A stretch of DNA of 64,000 bases from Desulfopila aestuarii DSM 18488 (GCA_945863875.1 CAMBBS010000003.1:105695-169694); one strand, 5' to 3'; positions 55,023-64,000 are shown, counted from the stretch's first letter. Notes: generated from the letters alone by a model not told the origin. Program-made: numbers and translations.

Positions 55023-55994
55023 TTATTGCCAGAAAGCTGAAGCCAGATAGCCGGTATAGCCGACGTAACAGCAGACCAGGGCAGCGCCCTCGAAGCGGTT
55101 GACACGGCCGCCCCTTCCCCCGAAACCATATCCGACGATAAACAGTGACAGGGTCAACGACGCCATCACCAGCATGTCCCGGGAGAAGACTTCAGGCCCC
55201 ACCGACATCGGATGGATGGCACCGGCAAGGCCGACAACGGCCAGGGTGTTAAACAGGTTGGAACCAAGAATGTTGCCGAGCGCCAGATCGTGCTCCCCTT
55301 TCCGGGTGGCAGCAATTGCCGAGGCCAGTTCCGGCAGCGACGTTCCAATCGCGACAATAGTCAGGCCGATAATCAGATCACTGACACCAAAACTGCGGGC
55401 TATATCCACCGCACCCCAGACAAGCATTCGGGAGCTGACAATGAGCAGGACCAGTCCGATGATCAGCCGGAAGATCGACCGGCTGATCGGCAGGGGGTGG
55501 ATTTCCAGCTCCAGCACCACCTCACCACCGAGGATATCCCCCTTTTCCACCAGGCCTTGCCGGATGGTCCAGACCATCAGCGCGACAAAGACACCAAGCA
55601 GGACCGCCGCCTCGGTACGGGTTATCTGCCCGTCCCAGATTTGCCAGGCGGCCAGAATGGTCACGGCGGAGAGAATCGGCAGCTCCTTGCGCAGCACCTG
55701 CGAATGTACGGCTATCGGACTGATCAGTGCGGTCGCCCCAAGGATCAGACCAATGTTGGTAATATTTGAGCCATAGGCATTACCAAGGGCAAGCCCGGGG
55801 TTCCCCTGTGATGCCGCCAGGACGGAAACCACCATTTCCGGTGCGGATGTGCCGAAACCGATAACCACCATGCCGATCAAAAGCGGCGGCATGCCGAAAT
55901 GACGGGCGGTGGAGGCCGAACCTTCTACAAAGAGATCGGCGCTCCATACCAGGAGGGCCAGACCAACAACAAGCGCCGCAAGTGAAAAAAACAT
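55023..55994 (-). CDS. calcium/sodium antiporter (CaCA family, YrbG-like)
   Basis: The protein has 323 residues and about ten membrane helices. The two alpha repeats are IGFGTSAPEMVVSVLAASQG with GNAYGSNITNIGLILG, and VAIGTSLPELASAIAATRKG with GNILGSNLFNTLAVVG. These residues bind the cation. It stands alone. Confidence 0.93.
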   Translation of the reverse strand: MFFSLAALVVGLALLVWSADLFVEGSASTARHFGMPPLLIGMVVIGFGTSAPEMVVSVLAASQGNPGLALGNAYGSNITNIGLILGATALISPIAVHSQVLRKELPILSAVTILAAWQIWDGQITRTEAAVLLGVFVALMVWTIRQGLVEKGDILGGEVVLELEIHPLPISRSIFRLIIGLVLLIVSSRMLVWGAVDIARSFGVSDLIIGLTIVAIGTSLPELASAIAATRKGEHDLALGNILGSNLFNTLAVVGLAGAIHPMSVGPEVFSRDMLVMASLTLSLFIVGYGFGGRGGRVNRFEGAALVCCYVGYTGYLASAFWQ

Positions 55995-56065
55995 GTCATG
56001 CCGTTATGTTAAAGGATAATAATTGAATAATATCGTGCAATTTTTTCAGGCTCGCACGTCCGGCA

Positions 56066-57094
56066 TTACTTGGCGTCTATGAAATGGACCTGGTTGTCAA
56101 GCCCTTTGGTCAGCAAAACTTTCCCGTCTTGATCGACTATAATACCGTCCATATCCAGCTTTTCCAGGAGGGCCAAGCCCTTTTTCGGGCCCATGATAAA
56201 GATCCCAGTGGCAAAGGCATCGGTCAGGGTCGTGGTGGGGGCTATAACCGTGACACTTTGGCAGAGGCTCTCCGGAAAACCAGTTTTCGGGTTGAACAGA
56301 TGATGGTAGCGCACGCCATCCCGAATAAAATAGCGCTGATAATCCCCCGAGGTCGAGATTCCTTTGTCCTCAAGGTCCAGGGTCGCGAGCAGCACATCGC
56401 TGTCCTCTTTTTGCCTGGGGTTCTGCACCCCTAAATGCCACGGCCTGCCATCCGGTTGCCGGCCAAACACCCTGATGTCCCCGGCCACGGCAACAATGCC
56501 GCCTTCCATGCCGTTCTTCTGTAATACGGCAACAGCCTTGTCGGCGGCAAATCCTTTGATAATTCCACCCAGATCCACCTGCACACCGGCTTTTTTCAGA
56601 AAGACACTGGAAGCGGCGGCATCGATGACGATGTTCTGATAGCCGACAAAGGGTAAACGTTCGGCGACACTGGCCGGGTCCGGCAGGATTTTCTCATTGA
56701 AATCCCACAGCTTGACGACCGGCCCAACCGTCACATCAAAGCCCCCCTCCGTCTGTTCCCCGGCATAGACGGCTGCCTGGATGATCTCCAGGGTATCCGG
56801 CGACACCGGCACCGGCTGAATGCCCGCATTGCGGTTGATGGCGCTCAGCTCACTGTCTTCCGCATAAAAATTGAGGAGTTGGCCGAGACGGTCGAGCTCG
56901 CCATAGGCCTCCCCCATGGCTTTTCTCGCCCGGTCCTCCGAGGAAGTGACCACGGTCATGGCCACCAGGGTATAGAGCGAGGTCCGGGTTTCTTTGAAAA
57001 GCTGCTTCTCCCGGCTTTGATTCAGCCGAAAAAAAAGCACGACAAGAATAAGGCACAGGACGAAAATGACAAGACGACGTATTTGCGTGTTCAT
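56066..57094 (-). CDS. apbE: FAD:protein FMN transferase
   Basis: The protein has 342 residues from the ATG at 57094; a TTG at 57118 is possible. A membrane-anchor helix (RLVIFVLCLILVVLFFRLNQ) precedes the ApbE domain: MGEAYGELDRLGQLLNFYAE, GFDVTVGPVVKLWDFN, DLGGIIKGFAADKA, and the metal site TLTDAFATGIFIMGP. It attaches FMN to Thr in NqrB/RnfG-type proteins. No Rnf or Nqr gene is in the window. Confidence 0.93.
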   Translation of the reverse strand: MNTQIRRLVIFVLCLILVVLFFRLNQSREKQLFKETRTSLYTLVAMTVVTSSEDRARKAMGEAYGELDRLGQLLNFYAEDSELSAINRNAGIQPVPVSPDTLEIIQAAVYAGEQTEGGFDVTVGPVVKLWDFNEKILPDPASVAERLPFVGYQNIVIDAAASSVFLKKAGVQVDLGGIIKGFAADKAVAVLQKNGMEGGIVAVAGDIRVFGRQPDGRPWHLGVQNPRQKEDSDVLLATLDLEDKGISTSGDYQRYFIRDGVRYHHLFNPKTGFPESLCQSVTVIAPTTTLTDAFATGIFIMGPKKGLALLEKLDMDGIIVDQDGKVLLTKGLDNQVHFIDAK

Positions 57095-57222
57095 TGAAAT
57101 AGTACAAGCGATTAACAAGAGAGATGACTGATTTTATGACCGTTTTCTGCACGCAGCTAAAGGTGAAAGTACCGCATCGGCGCCCGGAGCAAAGAGCTGT
57201 TTTTGCATGCTGTGCACTTTTC

Positions 57223-57591
57223 TCATGCCCACAAGCGCCAAAGGATGGTGCCCCCCTGCTTTTCTGCACCGACTTTTTCCATGTGGCGCAGGATGGAAAA
57301 GTCCCGCTGCAGGTCGGCCAGCTGCATATTGACGCCAAGCTTTGCCAAAAGCGTCACCGGTTCCATCGCCCCATGAACTTTCAGCTTTTCAAGTATTTCG
57401 GCCTGCAGCGGGGTGAGTTGCTTTTTATCACCAGCGAGCCTTTCAAAATTTTTGGCACTATGCACCGCCCATGGATCGCAGGTCTTTAGCGGCGACAGGG
57501 CAACCATATAGCAGTCCTCGCAAAAAGTCTGGTTCTGGTGAATTCTTTCATCTCCAGCGACAATCGTCGCGGCGCATTTGTCACAGTTCAT
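57223..57591 (-). CDS. unassigned protein with zinc site and winged-helix-like C-terminus
   Basis: The protein has 122 residues. CDKC at residues 3-6 and CEDC at about 24-27 suggest a LIM-like zinc site. The C-terminal half (LTPLQAEILEKLKVHGAMEP and LQRDFSILRHMEKVGA) resembles a winged-helix domain, ending in an aromatic stretch, GGTILWRLWA. It may bind nucleic acid. I know no named family. Confidence 0.75.
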   Translation of the reverse strand: MNCDKCAATIVAGDERIHQNQTFCEDCYMVALSPLKTCDPWAVHSAKNFERLAGDKKQLTPLQAEILEKLKVHGAMEPVTLLAKLGVNMQLADLQRDFSILRHMEKVGAEKQGGTILWRLWA

Positions 57592-57792
57592 CGTTTCCTC
57601 CTTTATTTCCTCATTTTTGAAATGTATCCAACCGGGGCTGCGGACATCTCCCGTTCCCCGGCAAAATCTCCCTTACCTTAAACGAAATCCGAGCAACAAG
57701 CAACGCAACCCGGTAAACGGCATACGGTGTACTGCCCCACCGGACCATAAGTACCTGTATGCTGTTGAAAATACGCTCTTGTTTTACACGGG

Positions 57793-58977
57793 TTACGATG
57801 GCGGCACAAACCGGCCATGGGGCCAGGATGGGGTTGCTATGGCTGTCCCAAGGTTATATCTTATCAATCGAGCCCTCAATTCAAGGAGTTTTTCCACCAG
57901 CTGCCCCTCCTCTTTCGCGTAGGCTTGCTCATCGGCGACTCTTTTGACGACAATGCCCAGCAGTTCGGTGATGGCATTGCCGACGGAATTCTGACTGATG
58001 GTGACAATCAGCCGTCCTTCGTCATCGCGGTACAGGAGCTGCTTGTAGGCGGGTTTCCAGCGAATCTGATTGGCAAAAAGCGGGTCCTCCAGCACCTGCA
58101 GGCGCAGCATGCGGGCCGCTTGATGAAACTGGTCACTGAAGAGAAGAATATCTTCTATCCGATCGGGAAAGGCCGCTTCAGCGGGTATCCGGTTATCCTC
58201 GGAGGCCACCAGGGCAAACAGTGCGCTGTAAAAATCAAGAAATCCCCTGAGCACCATATCGTACTCTTTCCAGAACTGTCCTCTATTCAACGATGCCGCA
58301 CCACCGACGACCTCCCAGCTGGGCAGGCCCTGGGGATAGCCGGTGATGGCCAGTTTACATTTCTCGGGTGATATCGGGCGCAGCACTTCGAGCTCCAGCA
58401 CATCGAGAAACTGCAAATAGACATCGCTGAGATAATCCAAGAAAAGTCCATTGTGCCCGCCGTCGGTCAAATTAGGGTTATCGTTGGCGGCATGAGGAGA
58501 CGCGGCTAACTGTGCTTTGTCAAAGACCATGAAATGATTGTGTATCATGCGAATACTCGGCACGCCGGATTTATTCAGCGGCCAGGTGGCATCCAGGCTG
58601 GCCTCGCCACAGAAAACCAGATGTTGTTCCGGGTCGGGAAACTTCTCCAGCATAAAATCGAAAACCACTTTGGTCATGCGGCTGAAAACTAGATTTTCTT
58701 CTCTTGAGAGCTGGTCGCGCCGGACCGGCCGCCCCATGGGATCGAGGACCTTCTGTGAAGTATCAAAGATAATCGAGGTATCAAAGAGGTTGGAATGACC
58801 AATGGCCTTGCGATAGAGGAGGAACCCTTCCCTGGTACGCAGCAGTCCGTTTGCCCGCGCCAGATGCCGCAGGTTACAGGGACTGTTAAAAAACTCCGTC
58901 GGGGCTATTCCTTCCGGAATCTCTAACGGAATTTGACGGTGCGGGACAATTATTTCTCTCGGTGCGCCTGTGCTCAT
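57793..58977 (-). CDS. unassigned protein of 394 residues
   Basis: The ATG at 58977 (MSTGAPREIIVPHRQIPLEI) is preceded by GGGGAG 12 bases upstream. The frame is open to 59124, where no ribosome site is seen. The middle has SIRMIHNHFMVFDKAQLAAS and AIGHSNLFDTSIIFDTSQKV. HNHF could be a metal or nucleotide site, but I do not recognise the family. The C-terminus is helical and charged (EEGQLVEKLLELRARLIRYN). There is no signal or membrane segment. The gene stands alone with a 475-base gap to its right (58978-59452), in which I see nothing definite. Confidence 0.75.
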   Translation of the reverse strand: MSTGAPREIIVPHRQIPLEIPEGIAPTEFFNSPCNLRHLARANGLLRTREGFLLYRKAIGHSNLFDTSIIFDTSQKVLDPMGRPVRRDQLSREENLVFSRMTKVVFDFMLEKFPDPEQHLVFCGEASLDATWPLNKSGVPSIRMIHNHFMVFDKAQLAASPHAANDNPNLTDGGHNGLFLDYLSDVYLQFLDVLELEVLRPISPEKCKLAITGYPQGLPSWEVVGGAASLNRGQFWKEYDMVLRGFLDFYSALFALVASEDNRIPAEAAFPDRIEDILLFSDQFHQAARMLRLQVLEDPLFANQIRWKPAYKQLLYRDDEGRLIVTISQNSVGNAITELLGIVVKRVADEQAYAKEEGQLVEKLLELRARLIRYNLGTAIATPSWPHGRFVPPS

Positions 58978-59452
58978 GGTGCCGTTCGTCTCCCCGTAAT
59001 GTAAGAGAATGACCTGCATTGCAAGAGTCAGATCGGACGTCTTAAAGACCTGGGAGCAGTGCTCACCACGCCAACGAACCGCCACTCTCGGTAAAAAATC
59101 CGATAACCAATCAATAAGAAACAATATTTTTTAGTCAACAGCCTGGCACCAATTTCCGCAGGGAATATTCAAGAATACAGTAACCCCCGCGATGCAAGCA
59201 GGTTGAAATATTTTTTCTCATATTAAAAAATCGACCATGATGATGGGGCGTCAAGGATACCATGCTGAAGAAGTCTCTTGTACTCTGACGCGTTCATGTT
59301 ACCCTAAAGGATGCGCCGGATAAAAACCGCGAGAATATTTCACACGAATTCTGAAGAACATAATGCAGCAAAAAGCAGTATAATCAATTACTCTGATCGC
59401 TGTATAGATTTTGCTCACGTTAAATCACTCTTATCCATCAAGGAATGACCAT

Positions 59453-60100
59453 ATGGCTACAAGACAGCCCACTCTTTTCTCTTACATTGTGACCGAAGAT
59501 AATGGATTTGCACCGAACCCTTTTGGCGGAATCTGCACACTTGCCTGCAGCAAACCGCACATCCGCAGAAATGCCAATGTGGGAGACTGGATTATCGGCA
59601 CGACACCCGCTCCGGATAAAGGAAAATTAGTCTTTGCCATGCGCGTTGACAGAGGTTTGCCTTTTGAAATGTATTGGGAATTCCCTGAATACGCATGTAA
59701 AAAGCCGGGAAAAAACAATGGCTGTGGCGACAATATTTACGCAAAGGACAAAGACGGTCAATTGGTGCAGGTGAAAAATCTCTTCCACGGCAAAGAAAAC
59801 TTTAAATCCGACACCAGTGTCAACAGGGTTCTGATCTCCAGGACGTTTTATTATTTCGGCAAGCAAGCAGTTGCTATACCGACAAAATTACACGCCATCA
59901 TTCAAACGACCCAAGGAGACAAAACAATTAAGCCAAATCCGCCACACTCCAATAAACGTGATATCGTTCCACTCTTTCTTGACTGGCTGGAAAAAAATTT
60001 CCAGCCGGGAGTGCATGGGGAGCCTGCCCAGGTAAAAGCGAAATGCAAACTCCCCGTGCCGGAAAGTGATCCGGCTGAACCCCCGGAGTCTTCGAATTGA
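59453..60100 (+). CDS. Nmad2-family protein (nucleotide modification associated domain 2)
   Basis: The protein has 215 residues. The family pattern is clear: LFSYIVTEDNGFAPNPFGGI, CTLACSKPHIRRNANVGDWI, then GDNIYAKDKDG and DTSVNRVLISRTFYYFG. Nmad2 was defined by comparative genomics among proteins linked to DNA base modification; its activity is not established. The Pro-rich C-terminal tail is extra. AAGGA precedes the ATG at 59453. No DNA-modification genes are adjacent, so it may be a lone member. Confidence 0.8.
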   Translation: MATRQPTLFSYIVTEDNGFAPNPFGGICTLACSKPHIRRNANVGDWIIGTTPAPDKGKLVFAMRVDRGLPFEMYWEFPEYACKKPGKNNGCGDNIYAKDKDGQLVQVKNLFHGKENFKSDTSVNRVLISRTFYYFGKQAVAIPTKLHAIIQTTQGDKTIKPNPPHSNKRDIVPLFLDWLEKNFQPGVHGEPAQVKAKCKLPVPESDPAEPPESSN

Positions 60101-60182
60101 ACACATCGGTAAGGACATATGGTGCGTTACCGCAGAATAAGCGATGTCTCTCAAGGGACAAAAAGGCTGCCGGAGAATGTAC

Positions 60183-60779
60183 ATGCAGAGGCATGACGAC
60201 CAGGAAATAATCGATGCACTGGTAAATTTTGCCGTACATGCCGGTGCAACCAAAGCCCGACGCCTGCCACCTGCAAGCGTGCGGGTAGAAGATAGATTAG
60301 CCGATTTCTGCCGAGAGCCGAAATGTCCCTACTATGGTCAATCAATGAGTTGCCCGCCGCATGTTTCCGGTCCCGCCGGCATAAGAAAACTGCTTCAATC
60401 ATGCAAACATGCCCTGGTTATCCGCATCGAAATCCAATCGGCATCGCTGCATGGCGCTGATCGCCCTACCGTCATGCGGCTGTTGCATGAAATTACCGCT
60501 GAAGTTGAAACAGAAGCAAAGCGGCATGGCTTCTCCAGATCGATTGGCTTTGCCGGAGGTTCCTGCAAGGAGAGCTTTTGTGCCAAGCACCCGAATTGCC
60601 GGGTGCTTGCAGAGCATGGGGAATGCCGGCATCCGCGCCATGCCCGGACATCAATGTCCGGCTATGGGGTGAACGTCGGCGAGCTGACAAAGTCGGCCGG
60701 CTGGTCAAACAGGCTTTTCTCACCAGACGATGAGGGGGAACAGCTCGCCTGGGTGGCAGGTCTGGTTCTGGTATGCTGA
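60183..60779 (+). CDS. DUF2284 putative metal-binding protein
   Basis: The protein has 198 residues. The Cys pattern CREPKCPYYGQSMSCPPHVS near the N-terminus and CKESFCAKHPNC with CRHPRHARTSMSGYGVNV near the C-terminus match DUF2284, a family common in anaerobes and thought to bind a metal or Fe-S centre. GGAG at 60172-60175 favours the ATG at 60183 over those at 60144 and 60177. It follows the Nmad2 gene by 82 bases. Confidence 0.85.
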   Translation: MQRHDDQEIIDALVNFAVHAGATKARRLPPASVRVEDRLADFCREPKCPYYGQSMSCPPHVSGPAGIRKLLQSCKHALVIRIEIQSASLHGADRPTVMRLLHEITAEVETEAKRHGFSRSIGFAGGSCKESFCAKHPNCRVLAEHGECRHPRHARTSMSGYGVNVGELTKSAGWSNRLFSPDDEGEQLAWVAGLVLVC

Positions 60780-60782
60780 CGA

Positions 60783-62000
60783 TTATTTATCGTCAAGCCA
60801 GCGCAGCTCATACAAGTCGATGCATCGGTTCTCGGCATTTCGCACACTCCCCATCGCTCGTATTTCTTTGATTAAATCAAGATCCAGATGGGCAATGAGT
60901 GTCGTTTCTACGCCCGGAATCGCTTCCACGGCTATCGCATCGCGGGGACACGAAAAATCCGAGGGCGTAAAAATCGCCGACTGAGAATACTGGATGCCCA
61001 TGGTTTCGACCTTAGGGATATTGCCTACACTGCCGGAAATGGTCACATAGCACTCATTTTCAATCACCACGCCCTGGGCACAGCGCCGAACCCGCAGGCT
61101 GTGGCTTCTTTCGGGGTAATATACAGCTTTTCCTGACTATCCCAGCTGCCGTTCTCGCCGGCACATATCTTCCGTATAACCGACCGGCATGCGCATGGCA
61201 TCAGCCGGGTTTTTCCTTCATAGGTGTGAATGAGTGGCGCATTGAGCAGTTCAGCGAACAGGATAATATAAGCCGTTCACCGTATCGACTAAAAATTCGA
61301 CCTGCCGCATAAAATAATCAAATGATTTGAAGCGCCTCATTTACCACTGGACGACACCAAGTCTGGCAATGGATGTTGTCTTACCGATCAGTTTGGTTTT
61401 TTACTGGTAATAGATGTTGATCCATTCCAGAAGTACGGCATTGCCGCGGAATTGATGGCCCCCGGCCAGTAGTCATCAAGCAGGTTGCGCACCTGGAAGT
61501 CATTTGACAGCTGGAAGGGGAACACCGGATCATACAACCCGCGGCTTTTTACTTTTTTACTGTACTGCTGAACCTGCATCTCTTTGGAATGTTGGTCATA
61601 CCCCGGTATACGTCAGCCGAGCAAGATGCCTTTGAGATTGAGATCTCCGCCAGTTCCATGCGAATGTCTTAAAGGCTGCGACCAAGACACATCCCCTGGT
61701 ATTCCATATCGACAGAAACGTCAATACCATAGAGATAATCGCCATCGGGGTGATGCGGCTTTGAAGTTGCCACCCCGAACAATCTGATCATACGAGTGTT
61801 GATCGCCAGACAGGCTGAAGTCGATAATCAAAGACAGAGCGGCAGCCCGGTTTGCCCTTATCCTCCATGCATATCTGGTCTTTCGGAAATAATTTTATCA
61901 GTTGACTGACCCGCTCCTTCGTTCAGGGAGCGGCAACTTCTGTATAGGCCTTTGCGGCCAGATCATACAATATCGGGCAGTCGCCTAACATTGCTCAAGG
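60783..62000 (-). pseudogene. GNAT / carbon-nitrogen hydrolase fusion protein, decayed
   Basis: Pieces in several minus-strand frames rebuild one protein. The acetyltransferase part has CPILYDLAAKAYTEVAAP, then a TGA where Phe is expected, KERVSQLIKLFPKDQICMED, and DGDYLYGIDVSVDMEYQG near 61740 with another stop soon after. A linker piece, GLYDPVFPFQLSNDFQVRNL, lies at about 61500-61560. The nitrilase C-terminus is intact at 60783-61085 (VIENECYVTISGSVGNIPKV, AQ-type IQYSQSAIFTPSDF). The nitrilase active-site region is lost. At least two nonsense changes and several shifts are present. Confidence 0.8.
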
Positions 62001-62277
62001 GGATACTGAAAGCGTAGGCTGGGTTAAAACTACACTTCAAAACCAAAATCGAGCAACCAGGTCATGAAAGAAAGACCATAAAGAGCATCTGGTTGGCTGT
62101 CCACTAAAACTGAAAAAACAGAACCCAATGAATTCTTGATTTGCCAGTCGACAGTGCCTACAATTGACTAAAGAAAGCTGCCACACCTGCTGGACAGGAA
62201 ATGGTATTTTCACCGGATATTCAAGGTCTGCAGGATTTGTCCCGCCGGTTCGCTCACCACACAAATGGAGAAAAGCT

Positions 62278-62469
62278 ATGATGTATGACCAAATAAAATC
62301 CGCTGTACTTAATCTCGAGCAGAGTGAACAAAAACGCCTGATTTTGGAAGTGCTGACAGAAATGCTGCCAAGAGTCTGCACCGATGAAGAATGCCTCAGC
62401 CAAATCAGGAACTTTGTCGATGAAGAAACGATCAGGACCTACCGAGAACAGCATATGGGAGGGATATAG
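62278..62469 (+). CDS. small hypothetical helical protein
   Basis: The protein has 63 residues (MMYDQIKSAVLNLEQSEQKR at the start). GGAG at 62267-62270 lies 7 bases before the ATG. The rest (LEVLTEMLPRVCTDEECLSQ) is helical with two Cys. I do not recognise a family. It lies in an eroded region, but the ribosome site and charge pattern suggest a real gene. Confidence 0.5.
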   Translation: MMYDQIKSAVLNLEQSEQKRLILEVLTEMLPRVCTDEECLSQIRNFVDEETIRTYREQHMGGI

Positions 62470-62566
62470 AAGAGTTGCAAATGGCGACAGGGGAGGGGGG
62501 ACGGGAAAGGAACCGGTCTCGGATTGGCCGCGGGGTACGTAATTTCATGAACGAAGTAAACTATTT

Positions 62567-62851
62567 TCAACGGCTGGAGTCTGATTGGCCAAACATGTTC
62601 GGAAATAGACTCGACAAGATAAAATATGCCCCGATAATAATAACGAAAACACCTGTAAAAGTATCCGCCTCCCGATAAATAAAGGCCCCGCTGCCACTGG
62701 CTAAGTCAAAGCCTGTTTTCATAACCAGTACGCCGATCACAGTTCTGCACATTTTTATGGTCCAAATAAATATGTGTTTAAATATCGCCTTGATAACGTC
62801 ACCAATCAGCTTGATTACTGTATTATGAATCGATTGCACCTTCAGAGTCAC
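62567..62851 (-). CDS. small membrane protein, hypothetical
   Basis: The protein has 94 residues with two hydrophobic stretches (IFKHIFIWTIKMCRTVIGVL and TGVFVIIIGAYFILSSLF). No strong ribosome site is seen at the first ATG. The amino acid pattern is plausible for a real protein, but this could be a chance frame in AT-richer DNA. Confidence 0.35.
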   Translation of the reverse strand: MTLKVQSIHNTVIKLIGDVIKAIFKHIFIWTIKMCRTVIGVLVMKTGFDLASGSGAFIYREADTFTGVFVIIIGAYFILSSLFPNMFGQSDSSR

Positions 62852-62949
62852 AATATATTCAACAACGCATAAACTGCAATAGATGACGGCTCTTTCTATC
62901 CTGGTGAGCTCAGGAGATTCGAAAAATCAAATCGACCTCATCTCCATTC

Positions 62950-63415
62950 AGAACCCGCTAGGCGCAACAATCCGTCTTCTTGTTGTTTTCTATAGGCGAA
63001 GTCAATTGACGCCCGTCTTTTCCTGTGCCTGACTTGGGGCTGCCATACTATTTCGTATTCAGTGATGTCTCTTCCTGGCAGGACAGATTTGAGCAAAGTT
63101 GCAATATCTGTACAGCTCAACAGTGGAATGTCGGTCCGATTTTTCTACCGCTGCTCAAGCATAAACAACATAGCCAGCATCACCAGTGACATATGGTGGT
63201 GCCAGGCGATCCAACCACAAGCCTGATACTCTCCAAGTCCACATTGTTTTTTTTTCATCCTGAAATGGCCGCTCCACCGAGTATCGCAGAGTTTGCATGA
63301 ACGCGAGCCTTTTGGTGGGGGTGTCGCTGGGAGCATTACTCAAGCTCAAGCTATACTTGATTTTCTCAGGGGAATTTATTTCACGCCGCACTACCCCGGA
63401 TTCAAAGCCATACAT
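62950..63415 (-). pseudogene. IS701/IS4-like transposase C-terminal remnant
   Basis: Three minus-strand frames give parts of one DDE transposase: INSPEKIKYSLSLSNAPSDT with RLAFMQTLRYSVERPFQDEK, then CGLGEYQACGWIAWHHHMSL with VMLAMLFMLE, then LPGRDITEYEIVWQPQVRHR. The ERxFQDEK Glu is the last catalytic residue of this family. The N-terminal two thirds is absent and frameshifts occur near 63240 and 63140. Confidence 0.75.
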
Positions 63416-63624
63416 ATCTATCTATTCGATATTATGCTTAATTATAAACTTTTTTTGATTCCCAAAGTAGAACTAATTGGACTCCGCCAACTGTGTGAGT
63501 CTCTAGTGCTCAGGAACGTTAGCAGTGTGAGTCTTAAGGATTGAAATATTGCAAAGATGTAATGGGTTCCTTTGCTAGGCGAATGTATTCTATTTCTTTT
63601 ACGCAACTTTTTCAGGAGGTAAGT

Positions 63625-63876
63625 TTGAAGAATTCTATGAATTTCAGTAAAGTTATCGCATTTGCCATGAAAGTCAGTCTCTTTCTTCTTGCCGGATGCG
63701 TTACTGCAAGACAGGCAAAACTTGATTTGGGTTCAAAGCCATTAAACAAGGAACAGTAACACGAATTATTTTCAAACACTTTCTCAGTCTCAGGCACTTT
63801 TGTTTACAATACAAACAAGATGAGCACTGATGCAACCTACAACAAAGACGGAAGCTTGGGCGCTAACAGGAATTGA
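63625..63876 (+). pseudogene. small lipoprotein gene with an in-frame nonsense codon
   Basis: A TTG start at 63625 follows a perfect AGGAGG (63614-63619). The product begins MKNSMNFSKVIAFAMKVSLF and has lipobox LLAGC. The frame is stopped by a TAA at 63757, yet it continues in the same frame as HELFSNTFSVSGTFVYNTNK and DATYNKDGSLGAN to a TGA at 63874. The readthrough part has the look of the small lipoproteins that end in a Asp-Gly-x-x-Gly repeat. The 3' end runs into the IS21-like end. Confidence 0.6.
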
Positions 63877-64000
63877 GCCATTTCTGCTAACGAAAACTGA
63901 GCCAGAGAGTGCGCGGTCAGGAGTGCTTTGAGGGGATGCGAAAGAGCGATGTGGGTGGGTTGGTTTGCTGAGATTTGCTGAGCGGATTATGTGCGGAGAG
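63862..64000. mobile_element. probable end of an IS21-family insertion sequence
   Basis: Two 19-base direct repeats, GCTAACAGGAATTGAGCCA (63862-63880) and GCTAACGAAAACTGAGCCA (63886-63904), start 24 bases apart. Internal repeats of the form TAACGAAAACTGAGCCA are typical of IS21-type termini. The transposase genes would lie beyond the right edge. Confidence 0.55.

Noticed and set aside
57646..57724. possible fourth copy of the dispersed repeat (CCCGGTAAACGG at 57710-57721)
   Set aside because: Only 12 bases match, it is on the other strand, and it is not at a stop codon of any gene.
1..64000. tRNA, rRNA or CRISPR arrays
   Set aside because: Reading both strands I found no cloverleaf-like segment with a GGTTCGA-type arm, no rRNA signature and no regularly spaced direct repeats; a covariance-model scan would be needed to be certain.

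Overview
The window is a bacterial chromosome segment with moderate GC and dense coding on both strands. Gene content suggests an anaerobic or microaerophilic Desulfobacterota organism, most likely near the Desulfobulbales. The clues are the long multidomain Pta, many PAS/GAF hybrid histidine kinases and HD-GYP regulators, a PspF/PspABC system with a sigma-54 promoter, a membrane-bound multiheme c protein operon, and several small Cys-rich zinc-ribbon proteins. The taxonomic placement is inference. I saw no rRNA, tRNA or CRISPR array.

Layout. 0-9.9 kb: 3' part of an RluA-type pseudouridine synthase gene, a YheS-like ABC-F ATPase, an RRM RNA-binding protein, a cold-shock protein with a strong terminator, a GAF/PAS hybrid kinase, an AEC transporter, SlyX, an orphan HicB-like protein and a class IV aminotransferase. 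10-18.4 kb: a leftward operon (nitroreductase, aceE, aceF, lpd, UvrD-like helicase) behind a good sigma-70 promoter. 18.5-20.6 kb: LysE exporter, RsgA and a Cys-rich protein. 20.7-23.2 kb: a graveyard of decayed genes (D12 methylase, IS66, ISAzo13, diheme peroxidase). 23.2-27.3 kb: an HWE/HisKA_2-type kinase, a secreted dienelactone hydrolase, thioredoxin 2 and a zinc ribbon. 27.3-30.7 kb: an operon for a membrane-anchored IscU-like scaffold, a CydA-like protein fused to three c-heme domains and a polytopic partner. 30.8-34.7 kb: aroE, pspF and pspABC plus a small membrane protein. 34.7-38.8 kb: an M20 peptidase with pta, then a lipoprotein thiol peroxidase.

38.8-39.9 kb is a collapsed IS200/IS605 element with tnpA and tnpB remnants. 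40-49 kb is a signalling cluster: a truncated PAS protein, a periplasmic binding protein/hybrid kinase/HD-GYP operon, and an EAL-HDOD protein with a second HD-GYP regulator. 48.9-54 kb is an acrA-acrB-tetR efflux operon with a palindromic operator inside its promoter. 54-60.8 kb holds a crotonase-like protein, a Na/Ca-type exchanger, ApbE, two unassigned proteins, an Nmad2 protein and a DUF2284 protein. From 60.8 kb to the end the sequence is eroded: a GNAT/nitrilase fusion pseudogene, a transposase remnant, two small ORFs, and a lipoprotein gene with a nonsense codon cut by what looks like an IS21-type end.

The most interesting items are the IscU-anchor/CydA-like/three-heme operon, a 20-35 bp dispersed repeat placed at stop codons, the co-transcribed binding-protein/kinase/HD-GYP set, the lipoprotein thiol peroxidase without its resolving cysteine, and small genes recovered by reading the sequence directly (7016-7174 and 34502-34672).
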